A stretch of 64,000 nt of DNA, taken from Sitta carolinensis (lineage: Eukaryota > Chordata > Aves > Passeriformes > Sittidae). The stretch's first letter is position 1. Each line of letters begins with the position of its first letter. The notes beneath the pieces are model-generated. The model was not told the origin of the DNA. It worked only from the letters and a program-made list of their open reading frames with translations, and made no database searches. The stretch covers positions 62,001 to 126,000 of the forward strand of contig CM063313.1 of NCBI GenBank assembly GCA_032173965.1. The letters run 5' to 3'. The position numbers and the translations under genes are program-made. Of this stretch, positions 1 to 10,830 are shown in pieces.

Positions 1-1136
1 TAGTTCTAATTCATAAAAGATACAAATTACTACAGCTCCTTAACATAGCTACTCTTGCCTATTACTTACATGTTCAGTCACTAAACGTTTTCTGTTTAAC
101 TTCACATCAGTCAAGAGTCACTATATTTTATGACAGAATAAAGACTTCACAACTCTACTTTTAAGGCAGAAATTATTTTTTTCTCTTGTAGACTCAAGTT
201 AAAGAATGTGTGAGGCTAATTTAGAGAATACTAGAACAGAAACTAGGTTGTAATGTACAACTACCATAATTCGTTCTCTCAGTCACACTTCCTAAGTGAC
301 AAAGGTAAACACAATTACTTCATTTTCTTAACCAGCTTTCCAGCTTTTAGATAACTCTGTCCTCAGAAGATAGATAACTCAGTCTTCAGAAGTTACAGAT
401 AGAGATTGTCAGGAAATATACAAAAGGGTGCATATAGCTGAAACCTGAAGGAGAGAAACAAAGGAACTATCAGGTTTCAAAGAAGTATAGCGAGTTGAAC
501 CAGATCAAACTGGAAGAGACATGTAACACAGATGTTAGGCATATGGTGGCTTTTGTAGTCATTTAAGTAGTCATTCTGAATAAAGTAGCTAAAAATTTTA
601 AAACTTGAAAATCAAAAAAATGGCATTAGCCAAAGCTCAAGTAAACTAAGCATTATAGCATCAAAAGAAAGTGCAACAAAAGATTGCTACAGCACATCTG
701 TAGGAGTCTATTACAGTCTTTCATAGAAGCAGAAGATAAAACAACAGCTATCCTCAATTCAGAAACATAGCACACATGCAGCAGACAGTACTGCATATTA
801 TCCTGTGAAAATCTATGCATGTACAGAAGGCAACACTGAGACCAGGAACAGATTGAAAAAGAACAGCTGAATTAGCTAGAAGAAATTCCTACAAACAAAT
901 GAATCTGTATTGAGAAATATAACATTACACCATTATTTTCTCATTAAAGTCTGACTTAAAAGAGAAGCCAAAAGATACAGTAACATAGCACGAAAAGGAA
1001 GTATTTGTCCCTTGCCTTAACACCAGTTTTTCCTGCCCTCACCCCCAAAAGTAAAAAACAGGATTAAAATGTTATTACATTTTTACAAACATATTTCCAA
1101 GGACATTGTGAAATAGTGTGAAATGGCATTTCATAC
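1..1136 (-). other. WDR41: WDR41 intron 2 (partial)
   Basis: This is AT-rich intronic sequence to the left window edge. I searched for the next WDR41 exon, which should encode the rest of the first WD repeat, and did not find it. Nothing else is recognisable. Confidence 0.7.
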
Positions 1137-1252
1137 CTGCAATCATCTATTTGCACTAGAAATCGTACTATATCTTGATGGCCTTTCAACACAAGGAGCT
1201 CTGTGTAAGGATTCTGTATTTGTTCTTCACCAATTGTCTGTACAGAGGATTT
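1137..1252 (-). CDS. WDR41: WDR41 coding exon 2
   Basis: The exon is 116 nt, preceded on the minus strand by a TTTTAG acceptor and followed by a GTATGA donor. It reads KSSVQTIGEEQIQNPY and then a GHQDIVRFLVQ segment, the opening strand of the first WD40 blade. It starts in phase 0, compatible with exon 1, and ends two bases into a codon that the next exon (outside the window) must complete. Confidence 0.93.
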
Positions 1253-4200
1253 CTAAAATTCATAAAAAAGGAAGTAAATTTATTTTATACTAACATAATT
1301 ATTTTCATCAGGTCTTTGTAATGTCTAACAATCTACATACAGACTCGTGTGAGGTTTCTGAAATACCATTTTGCCTTAATGAAAATCATTATAAAATATT
1401 TCCTATTATTTCACATAAATGATAGCTTTCTATAGCATGTATTTTAAATTATGATATAGCATTTTCTGTTCAACAAAAACATGCACCAATTTAACCACTG
1501 ATAGAGTGAGACGAAAACCCAGCTCAATTATAAGCTGACATGTGAAGCCAGCTTCATGACTCAATTCACTATACATTCAGTTTCTCATTGAATACACCTC
1601 TTATGAGATGGCTGTGAACCTCTCACATCTTTCATCTACTGTTCAATTTTAAAATCCTATATAAAGACAATATATTTAAAACAAATAAGAACAAATGCTG
1701 TTCTGTTCCATAATATATAAATCACCCACTGGTACTCTCCTCACAAAATACCAAAGCAAACTGCTTAAAAAAACATAGAGAATGATTAATCATTTTATAG
1801 AACAGCATCTGCAATTACCCCGACTAGACTATTAATTAAAAGAACAATCAATCACTTGGAGCAAGCTGATCACTAGGCAGGGTAAATAGAATACTGCATA
1901 GAACTGCATTTTCAAGGCAGAATAGTCCTGCCAATCTCAATCATCATTTTATTTCAAGACAACTTTTTTATAATTAAGGTCTTAACCATTCTGGAACAAC
2001 TTGTTGTCAGGTTGGGTTTTTTTAAATACCATCTAAATAGCTCAGTAGTTACTCAGTGATAGCACTCTCTCCCTCTAGATTTATTTTACACAGCAGTCAA
2101 CATCATTCTATTTCCAAGACTGTCCTGTCTTTGAGAACTTCAACAGAATGTACATTGCAAAAACAGCAACTACAGAACACTGTACAACATCCAGTACATG
2201 TGACAAGTGTGTCCACATGAAAGATAAACATGTTATCCTCAGAAACTTGAACTTTTTCTTGCAGGATTAATAAACTATTTTCTATTACTTTGATATTGGT
2301 ACTAGGATAACATTCTTCAGAAACTAGGAATGACCTCATTAATAAATATGGATGGAAAGAAACCTGTGGTTATTTTAAAAACAAAAAGCTTGTAATTTTT
2401 AAATTAAGCTCTTGTGATTTTATCTTGGGTTTGTGCTACCTGACGCATTTCATGAAGCAACTGTTCCTCATTTTATGCAATCACATGAGAATAGCAGCTC
2501 CCCTTTAAAATATTGCAAGTAGAATCTGTATGGCTATAATAATAATTAAGAAACTTGGAGTTCACACATCAAAAGCTAATCAAAACATTCCTTAAAAAAA
2601 ATGAAAGTTCTAAAAACCCTAAGGAAATCCCAGTATATTAGCAATACTGCAGTCAGAAAACAATTTTAACACCATTCTGAAAAACTCAGAATTTGTATCA
2701 TTAACATCCTAATTCTGCAGTCTGATGTCACTTCCTATTCAATACCCGATTGAGCTATTTCTTTTGAACATCATGTCTAATCTTAATTTGAACAATGCCT
2801 GGGAATACTGAATGGTACAGTGCTGATAAGGTATTTATAGATTAGAACAAAAAACCTTTTTTCCCAGAAATGTCATACTACAAGTTATGCTCTCTTCACT
2901 AATATTTACCCAAGTGCTGGGTTACATGAGTGCTCTTTCTCTAAAGATATCTATTTTTTTTATATGAACTACTAACTAGACTCTCCTGTAGCAACACCAA
3001 GTTTTTGGAGGTAAAAGCTGGATGCTGATGTTAATGGAATCTATTCCCAACATGCACATTTTTATGCATGACCTGTAATCAATACTACAGTAATCAGAAA
3101 AAAAAAAAAAAAACACCCAAAATGTTCATCTCAACCTCAAAACTTCTTATAACTCCCATGATGTGAAGAATGTAAAAAGTGGGATTTTCAAAAGCAATTC
3201 ATGAAAAACATGGATATGAGAGTACACAGGAATACTGATCTATGGATCATACAGCATGACAGATTAGCTCCTATGGACCATGATGCTCCTGCACTTATGC
3301 ACTCCCACTACCAGAGCCACCCTGTCTAAGATGAACACCCTGGCTGGCCATCAACTGAAGAGAATCAGGAGCTTAAGTCTAAATTACTTCCAATTCCACA
3401 GTAAAAAAAAAAAAAAAAAAAAAAAAAAAGGTAAGGAGAATTTCTTAGGACAGTTTTGCCAGAGACTTCCTCTATTCACCAGTGCAATGCCACTCTAACA
3501 CATCTGTCTGAAGTCACGGCACAGGACAAACACCATAAACCACAGCCCACACACTTCCACACTTCCGTGGGCTTTCTTACCTATTGAATAACTAATCGTG
3601 ACAAAGATTATTAGATGAAACAATATTGCATGCTGCAGCGGGGAGAAAAGTCTAGGGACTAACCCTCAGCAATATTTGTTCTTCAGATTTTTTGCTGAGA
3701 AGCAAAATTATTACTATCATTCCACAGTTCTGTGAGAACAAAACAATGAGAACAAAAGTCCCATGGATTGGACTTAACCAAGGAATGAATGGCAGAATGG
3801 AATAAGCAGGCCACACCTTGATTCATGTTCATGCTTTATTAAATCACAGTATATAAACCAAAGCCAGAGTCTAAACTTTGTAGAGGGACACACAACAATG
3901 CAGTTTTCTAGCACATCTTAGAAAGCTAAGCATTGTATTTCCTATCCTGCTTCTAAAACAAACTGCACACAAATGCGCAAATATGACTGCAATCCAACTG
4001 GCATTTTGACTGATGACAAAAGTCAGAAGTATTCCCACACATCATCATTCTAACCTGGTGCAGACTTAAATTAAGTATTGACCATTGAAGCCAACCATGA
4101 TATTGTCATAACTTGCTCATGAACAGCAGCTGAAAAATAATTATTTCCTCATACTTGCCTAGATTACAAAAGCACTAAGTGTATGGAGCACAATACTTTT

Positions 4201-5328
4201 AATTAACTCTTGTTAAATCCTGCTGCAAACTTCAGCAGACTCTGAGAGACATGAAAATTCCAAAAATATCTCCCTCTAATTCACCAACATTACTCTTAAT
4301 ATGAGTAGCAGCAAGGATGTCAGTGTATAGTGCACTCCATAACAAAGCATATTTCTTGGACGAGGAACTAAGAAGAAATGCTGGAAAGCTACTGCAAACT
4401 ACTGTGACACATAAATAACAACTCACTGCCTGTAACTTACCTTATTATCAACCTCAGAGTCCTGAAGACAGGATTTGTAATTACTGCATGTAAACCACAC
4501 ACCATAGCTCCCGCCGAGCAGGAGCTTAGCTCCGTCGTTCTGCTGTTCACAGAATCAATTAGGTTGGAAAGACGTCTAAGATAGAGCCCAACCTATGACA
4601 AACCCCACCTTGTCAACTAGACCACGGCGCCAAGTGCCACGTCCAGTCCTTAAAACACATCGAAGGATGATGATGATTCCACTACCTCCCTGAGAACTCC
4701 ATTCTAATACCTAATCACTCTTTCTATGAAGAAATTATTTCTAATGCTCAGCCTCCATCTCCCCTGATGCAGCTAAACACTCATGCCCTCGTCCTGTCAC
4801 AGGCTGCATGAGAGAAGAGACCAACTCTCCTTTCCGGTAGTTGGAGAGAGTGACGAGATCTCCCTGAGCCGTCTTATGCCCCAAGATAAAACCACCCCAG
4901 CTCCCTCAGCTGGGTGGTTTTATCTTGGGGGAAAAGAGCCCACTCCACACCAGACTTGGGGTCCAAACCCTGAACCACCTCCGTTGCTCTTCTCTCGACA
5001 CGCTCCAGCACCTCAATGACCTCCTTGAACTGAAGTGTCCAGACTCAGACATACTCCTTGAGCTTCGCCTCTCTGCTTTTACCACCTCCCCTGTTCTCTT
5101 CGAGGACGCCCGTAACCCGTTCTATCAGTCCGACTGCCTCGCAGGCCGAGACCCGGCCCGGAGCACGGCCCATCCCGGCGCCCAGACCCACCCAGCGGGA
5201 AAGGCCATGGCCCAGCGCATCCCGACCTCACGGCAGCAGCCGACCCAAGCCTCAGGCTCCGCAGGGAGCCGCCTCACCTCCGCCAAGCCCTGCGGCTCCC
5301 GGCCGCCGCCGATCAGCCAGCGCAGCAT
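1137..5328 (-). CDS. WDR41: WDR41, 5' part of the gene (coding exons 1-2; remainder lies beyond the left edge)
   Basis: WDR41 is a WD40-repeat beta-propeller protein. From knowledge of the family, it is a subunit of the C9orf72-SMCR8-WDR41 complex and tethers it to lysosomes through the amino-acid transporter SLC66A1 (PQLC2). Visible here are coding exon 1 (5328 down to 5278) and coding exon 2 (1252 down to 1137), separated by a 4.0 kb intron. Joined, they give 17 codons, then 38 codons plus two bases. The peptide starts MLRWLIGGGREPQGLAE and continues with TIGEEQ..NPYTELLVLK and HQDIVRFLVQ, which matches the N-terminus and the start of the first WD repeat of vertebrate WDR41 as I remember it. 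Both junctions have GT/AG sites. Later exons are not in the window. Order and orientation relative to OTP match the human locus. Confidence 0.93.
4549..5115 (-). mobile_element. CR1 LINE 3' fragment (copy 1), in WDR41 intron 1
   Basis: Read on the plus strand this begins with CACAGAATCAATTAGGTTGG and proceeds through landmarks typical of the complement of avian CR1 3' ends: the ACTACCTCCCTGAGAACTCC stretch, TCTATGAAGAAATTATTTCT, AGAGAAGAGACC, and CTCGACACGCTCCAGCACCT. The element therefore lies 3' end left, sense on the minus strand, the same strand as WDR41. It is diverged and truncated at its 5' end. The right boundary is approximate. It carries an internal foldback at 4879-4930. Confidence 0.88.
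4879..4930. repeat. Near-perfect inverted repeat (foldback) inside CR1 copy 1
   Basis: The left arm is 4879-4902 (24 nt), the spacer 4903-4907 (CCCTC), and the right arm 4908-4930 (23 nt). The arms are complementary apart from one extra C in the left arm. The left arm aligns with normal CR1 sequence; the right arm does not and appears to replace it. Confidence 0.93.
5278..5328 (-). CDS. WDR41: WDR41 coding exon 1
   Basis: The exon holds 17 codons from the ATG whose complement is at 5326-5328, ending in GAG followed by a GTGAGG donor at 5272-5277. It is phase 0. The reading frame stays open upstream to an ATG at 5493, but that extension is compositionally GC-driven and is not part of the known protein. 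I therefore chose the start that gives the family N-terminus. The start context is weak (T at -3). The exon lies in a CpG-rich promoter region, and about 160 bp of GC-rich intron separates it from a CR1 fragment. Confidence 0.92.
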
Positions 5329-5500
5329 CGAAGCGGGCCCGGGTCCGCGTCCGGCCGCTCCTGCAGCACCGGCAGCGCTGAGGGACAGGCTGCGCAATTG
5401 AGCTCCGCAAGCAGGCCCGCCCGCCGGCGGGCGGGGCCGGACGCGGCCGGAGCAGTCGATCGCCGAGCGGGTGGGCATATTACATATTAACACATTACAA
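5329..5500 (-). promoter_or_regulatory. WDR41: WDR41 promoter and 5'UTR region, CpG-rich
   Basis: This lies immediately upstream of the WDR41 start and is GC- and CpG-dense from about 5140 to 5470, then changes abruptly to AT-rich sequence near 5475. A GC box, GGGCGGGGCC, is at 5429-5438, facing an inverted GCCCGCCCGCC at about 5415-5425; the pair forms a nearly palindromic Sp1/KLF-type cluster. No TATA box is apparent, as expected for a housekeeping gene. The start of transcription cannot be fixed from sequence. Confidence 0.7.
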
Positions 5501-5692
5501 TTATGTTATTGCCATTTTATTGTGGCGGTGTTCAGCTGTTTCTTGAAGTGGGACGAACACCAAAATGTTTTCTAAGTAACAGATTTCCTTTGGCTATGGC
5601 TGTTTCCATCTTCCTTCGCTAAGGTCTTTGATGCTTCTGTCGGGATGTGTAAACTCACCTGATTCACTGTCCTGCTCCGCTGCTGCCCTTCA

Positions 5693-6040
5693 ACGAATCA
5701 CAGAACCCCAGGATGGGTCAGGTTGGAAGGGACCACAGTGGCTCATCTGTTCCAACCTCCCTGCTCAAGAGGGTCATCCTAAACCACACGGCACAGGACT
5801 GTGTCCTGGCAGTTCTTGAGTATCCCCAGTGAGGGAGACTCTACACCCTGTCTGGGCAATCTGTTCCAGAGTGAGGTCACCTGCAAAGTAATGAAGTTTT
5901 TCCTCATGTTCATGTGGAATCTCCTGATCGTCAGTGTCCGCCTACTGCCTCTTGTTCTATTGCTTGGCACCACACAGAAGAGCCTAGATTTATCTCCTTT
6001 GCACTCCTTCAACAACTGTAGACATTGACAAGGTGATGCA
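5693..6040 (-). mobile_element. CR1 LINE 3' fragment (copy 2)
   Basis: The plus strand shows AATCACAGAACCCCAGGATG followed by GGTTGGAAGGGACCA, the complement of the CR1 3' end. On the minus strand an open frame reads the CR1 ORF2 C-terminus, including a basic RRF..N.RKNF segment and SLWNRLP..GVESPSLGI, which is the usual RHWNRLP..VVDAPSLE landmark. It is truncated 5' at about 6040 and lies upstream of the WDR41 promoter. It is sense on the minus strand. Confidence 0.88.
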
Positions 6041-6300
6041 TTGATCTTGGAAGCCTTTTGAGTTTTAGATGAACATGGGGCAAGATCACAAAACCCATCC
6101 CAAAAGGCCACACAAACCACATTCTTGAGCAGACACAAGAAACCCTGGAGGTATACAGACATGCAGAACAGGCACCACTCTGACCATCTGAATATACACA
6201 AGTCACTTGCCCTGATGGGTTTTGCCCACGTTTTTTCAGATAATTTCACGTGATGCCTGGGATTTCTCATAAGGCAGGAGATTTTGGTGCTTTTCTAAAT
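6041..6300. other. Spacer between CR1 copies 2 and 3
   Basis: This is unassigned sequence. Its left part could be further diverged CR1, but I cannot support that. The 163-codon minus frame that crosses it is continuous with CR1 copy 2 by chance. Confidence 0.4.
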
Positions 6301-6690
6301 CACAGAATCATTGAGTGGTTTGGGTTGGAAGAGACCTCAGGGTTCATCTAGTTCCAACTCCTCTACCCTGAGCAGGACCATCTTCCACTAGATCAGGTTG
6401 CTCAAATCCCCATCCAGCCCGGCCTTGAACACTCCCAGGGATGGGGCATTCACAACATCTCTGGGCAACCTGCACCAGTGTCTCACCACCCTCACTTTAA
6501 AGAGTTCCTTCCCTCTACCCAATGTAAATCTACCCTCTTTCATTTCAAAGGCATTCTCTCTGGTTCTGTCACTTCAAACCCTTGTAAAAAGACTCTCTCC
6601 ATGTTTCTTGTAGGTTCTCTTTAGGAACTAGAAGGCCACAAGAGGGTTGACTCAGAACTTTCTATTCTTCAGGATCAGCAATCACAATCA
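6301..6690 (-). mobile_element. CR1 LINE 3' fragment (copy 3)
   Basis: It begins CACAGAATCATTGAGTGGTT then TGGGTTGGAAGAGACCTCAG on the plus strand. On the minus strand it encodes VRHWCRLPRDVVNAPSLGVF, the CR1 ORF2 C-terminal signature, followed by KAGLDG and 3'UTR. The right part (TTCTTGTAGGTTCTCTTTAG and GAACTAGAAGGCCACAA) matches the next upstream CR1 segment. This is the cleanest of the three copies. Confidence 0.92.
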
Positions 6691-7179
6691 CAGGTGTTCC
6701 GCTCCTCCTGAACATCTGCTATTGACCAGTCTGTGTGTGTAAAGCATGGGATGCTAGGATGAAATTATATTGTAGTAACCTCAGTTCAGCAAATATTTGT
6801 GGTGTGTAACCTGTGTTTTGCTATTAGTTAACTGCTGTGAACTCCTTGCAGCTTTGTAACCAACTGATATTGGTAACAGTCATAAGCCAGTCTTAAGGCA
6901 GTTGTTTACCTGCTTTAGCACAATTCCACATTTTCATTTCAGTTTAATCACATTGATTTCCATCTTAGAGGTGCAGTTCCTGCAGACTAAGAGCACAGCC
7001 AATGGAATTAGTTGGTGCATGTAGAATACCTGCCAAGATTTCCATGGTAATCAGCAGTTTTGTCATCAGCAATATGGTCCCTGGCAGTGTCCCTAAATAA
7101 TTTGGCATATTCTCCAAACTAGCAAGTGTTGAGTAATTTTGTTACATTTTATTTATTTATTGGAAGGACTGCCCAGCAT
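6691..7179. other. Unassigned sequence before the LTR-like segment
   Basis: This is AT-rich with no gene. It may contain the 5' part of the LTR, whose left boundary I could not place. Confidence 0.4.
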
Positions 7180-7575
7180 AACACTATTTACAGTTGTATG
7201 ACCTGTTTCACCAAATGAGATGAACTGACCACAACCTCCTTCCACCATACCCCTTTGCATCTGCAGGAGGAAGAGCATTTGTGAGAAAAGTTGAGCCCAG
7301 AAAGAAGGAAGACATGGAGGGGAGATGCTGTAAGATGTTTTTATCCTTATTTCTTATTATCTTACTTACTCTGATTTGGTTGGCAATAAATTAAATTAAA
7401 TTTTTCTCGAGTAGAGTCTGTTTCCTCTTGATGGTAATTGCTGGCTGATGTCTCCCTGTCCTTATACTGACCCATGAGACTTTTGTTGTACTTTCTCTCC
7501 CCTGTCCAGCTGAGACGTGGAGTGATAAAGCAGACTGATGGACACCTGGCATCCAATCAGGGTTAACCCACTGCA
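7180..7575 (+). mobile_element. Probable avian endogenous retrovirus LTR, solo and diverged (3' portion)
   Basis: The segment contains a polyadenylation signal AATAAA (7385-7390) about 185 bp before a terminal CCAATCAGGGTTAACCCACT-like end near 7570-7575. Stretches such as ACATGGAGGGGAGATGCTGT, CTCGAGTAGAGTCTGTTTCC and CTCTCCCCTGTCCAGCTGAG resemble an LTR I remember as frequent in songbird genomes. No primer-binding site and no gag, pol or env frame follows, so it looks like a solo remnant. The family assignment is from memory and the left boundary is uncertain. Confidence 0.55.
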
Positions 7576-10500
7576 GATGGACTTCAGGAGAGTTTTTTAT
7601 CTCTTTAATTAGAACTGGCTTTAGAATTCTGCTTCTGAGCATCTTTTGACTCCTTCTTAAAACTAACAATGTTGTCTGCTTCAAGAGTTTTTCTCCATTT
7701 TCCATTTCTATGCCTTTGTACACTTCTTTTTTGAATCCTTCTTGCAATCTTAAGAAAATAGTTTTGTTGTTACTTTTTCAAACATCTAATATACTGTACG
7801 CTTCCAGGAAGCAGAAGCAACTTCTCTGTTTCCCAGTGTGGCTGTGTTTGTCCTGGTGCCTGGGTAAAGAGTGCAATCAATCACAGCATCACATTTGCTA
7901 TGCCAAGATGGAGTGTTTTCTACAATTTATGGCTTGTTGCTGTCAACCATTGGCAAAGGATTGTGGTCAGGCTCTTAAACTATGCAAAAATGATGGACTG
8001 TTGGAGGATAACACTCTCTGCACAAAAATTTGCAGCACATATGATTACACAAGCACACTTTTCCACCAATGCGACATTACTTGTCCCCAGGCCTTATTAT
8101 CTGAATGGAAGAATACTTTTTCTTCCCACCTTCTAGCACAATGGCTTCCCTTTTAACTTGCCCCAGTGAGATCCTGGCCTTTGCAGTAGTGACTAGGCAA
8201 AGAAACTGTCACTAGATTATCTCTTGCTCTATTAACTAACATTTTCAGTATGTCACTTTAATTGTATACCTCTTATGAATTGCTGAAGCCTATTACAGTT
8301 TCCTCAAATTACACAATTGAAATTTTTTAATAGATTTTATTCATTGAATAAAGGTCCTATGAACAACTTACAATCAGTCTCACTGTAAGGATTACTTGGA
8401 GAGATTTTTACAATGGAAGTACTAGAAAACATTATTTTAAAGGTGACTGCTCTAAATCAGACCATATACCTCTGAGATATAATTGTGATTCAGTTTCAAA
8501 ATTCATGCCTAATCCACACAGTATTTTACTTTATGTCTAATAAATAGATCAGCTGAAAAGTGCCTGCAAGGATTTCACACCCTACCAAGATCAAATACAG
8601 TCCAGAACATTTTACCTATTAAAGAAGCAGAGTTAGAAGCAGCCAACTGATGATATTTCAATGGACAGCATATGCTACAGTCCTCTGCAACCAGCATATT
8701 TGTCTTAAAAATCCGTGCTGCTGTTCTTTGTATTCAATTGTGGCTAAATCCACCCCTGTCAGGAAATGGCTAACTGCTATTCCTACAGAGAAATTATCTG
8801 TGTCAGTTCTGTACACCCTCTTAGAAGTGCAGTGTGGCCCTGGATGATGGGGGATTACACAACTGTCACTTGCATCTTTCTGGTGCTCAAGGCCATGCAG
8901 TCTAACCAGTTCACTTTGTGACTGAAGGTGATAGAAAATGCTGAGAAAAAATGGACCCTGTGCCACCAGAGCACCCTCATGGCACTGCTTACAGGATTCA
9001 ATTCGTTTTGTCCCATGGCCACCTATCTCCCAACTAACCACCAGCATCTACAGGTTTAGGAGAAGGATAGGAGGTCATCCAGCAATACCACCTGAGCACG
9101 TTGAGCTCCTTCACTTGGCCTGAATCCTGGTTGCATGAGACTGGGCCTCGGATATTAGAGGATATTGATTTAGAGGAGCCTGAATCTAAACTCCAGGAAA
9201 TTGTGATGGTATGAACATTCAGCCATGGGTGGTAATTAACTTGACCCCATTTATCCTAAGGGGGATTTCCACAGTTCCAGCCTTGGTGTTGTATCTGAGA
9301 CAAATGTTTCTTCACTGCCACGAAAGGTTGAGCTGCTTTCATCATGAAATTCTGGAGTTGCATGTAGGCCAAAGAGATGTATGGGTTCAGATTCATAAAT
9401 GAAAATAAATAGCTTTTTATTTTTCCACATTTTTGTGGCTGCAAGAAAAGGCTATGTCACCCCTTCTAGTCAATGGCCTCAGCTACCCTTGAAGCCACAG
9501 AAGAAATTTATGTTTCCCACTTATATGGGGTCATCTCTGCATGCTGTCTTTTTTCTCTTTTTTTTTTCAAATGACCCATGGTGTGAGCAAACACAAAATA
9601 ACTCTGCCCCTAAAGACAGGCATCCTTCATGGTCCCCAAGGACACCCATGTTCCCAGATCCTTGACCGCAGAGCAGCCCACTAGATGGAGGGACCAATCA
9701 GCAGGTACCTGAGTGCTTCAGGGCCTTAGGAGCATGATGAAGCTCATCATACAAGCTGAGATGGAGTCGAATAGTGCAGTGCTCCTATCCATACCTTCAT
9801 GGAGAATTTCAGCAGACTGGAGAGAAGTGGAGAATGGTGGGTATCACACTACTCCTGTCCAAGGGAAAATAAATGGTGACTTGATTAAATTCTCAAGAAA
9901 ATCTTCTCCCTCCCCTTGGCCTTAGATTTAACGTCTAAGTGTGCAAAACGTGTATTAATGTCTCTGGTCTGGTCAGATTCAGAAAAGTTCAGCAAAACTG
10001 CAGATGAATACTAGTAGTGTGGAAATGATACTCTACCCACATACTAACAGCCTTCATTTGCATTAAGTTGTAATTTCTAGCAAAGATTATTATAAACTCT
10101 CACTTTTGTCATACTGGTACAATCCCTGAAATTAAAGTGGAGGAAAGTCTTATTTTTAACCCTAATTTAATGGATTCGAGTTATTGTCTATTGTTAGAAA
10201 CATTGTATATTTCCAATTTTAATGCTTTGATATTGCAGTCTGTGTTTGAACAATCCCTTTTCTGCCTCCACAAACTGTGGCCTTCTCCATCTGATGTAAT
10301 CTAGTCTTTTCAATGTGTTGTCAATAAATAAGCTTATTTTTGTGTTTCTTGTGTTTGGTTTACATTTATCTGTGAAAAACAGAGTACCTCATACAAACCG
10401 TAATGCTGTGTTTCTCTTCACAAAGCAAATTGGTTTGCTTTTTCAGTGCCTATTTCTTGTATTATGTTCTTGTTGAAGGTCTAAGGAAGAAAGTCCATAA

Positions 10501-10769
10501 AATGGAATAACACCTACATGAATTCCTCAAAGTCTGACTGTACTCTGTGGAGAAAATGGACTGAACAATTTTTTATATCTGACAGTACAAATTGTATGCT
10601 GATCTGAAGTGGAGTGTGATGGCAATATAAGCCCCCAGGTGGCATTCTAACCTTGTTTTTCTAAATCGTTTGTTTTCATAAGAAATTGATCTGATTCTTT
10701 TGTTTAAAAAGAATTTTTCCTCACCCTCATGATAGATTTAAACAAGCAAATTAAAGCCATAAGCTGATC
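7576..10769. other. Intergenic, unassigned
   Basis: Several 60-150 codon open frames occur on both strands, including 7710-8156 (+) and 8658-9047 (-). None shows a family motif, splice structure or codon bias I could support. The 8658-9047 minus frame is the most protein-like and could be an old retroelement remnant. At 10632-10645, CCCCCAGGTGGCAT is a weak match to the CTCF core. Confidence 0.5.
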
Positions 10770-10807
<38 letters not shown>

Positions 10808-10830
10808 GTTTTCTTTTGTTTTTTTGTTTT
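10770..10830. repeat. T-rich low-complexity tract with a run of 29 T
   Basis: T29 spans 10779-10807, followed by interrupted TTTTG/TTTTC units to about 10830. No retroelement body could be attached to it. Confidence 0.9.

Larger units (their letters stand above)
1253..5277 (-). other. WDR41: WDR41 intron 1
   Basis: The intron is 4,025 nt. Its distal 3.3 kb is AT-rich with no recognised exon; short open frames at 2103-2339, 3280-3498 and 4232-4426 show no family features. It carries A runs at 3098-3113 and 3403-3429. Its promoter-proximal end is occupied by a CR1 fragment from about 4549. Confidence 0.8.

Noticed and set aside
5329..5493. N-terminal extension of WDR41 from an upstream in-frame ATG
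   Set aside because: The frame is open, but the sequence is GC-biased promoter and leader DNA and the known protein starts at the ATG at 5328.
5779..6270. 163-codon minus frame as a gene
   Set aside because: Its C-terminal half is CR1 ORF2; the rest is chance open sequence.
8658..9047. 129-codon minus frame resembling a retroelement protein
   Set aside because: It looks somewhat protein-like but I could not match any retroviral or LINE motif, so no element is claimed.
10632..10645. Second CTCF site
   Set aside because: CCCCCAGGTGGCAT misses two consensus positions and has no CpG context; kept only as a weak note.
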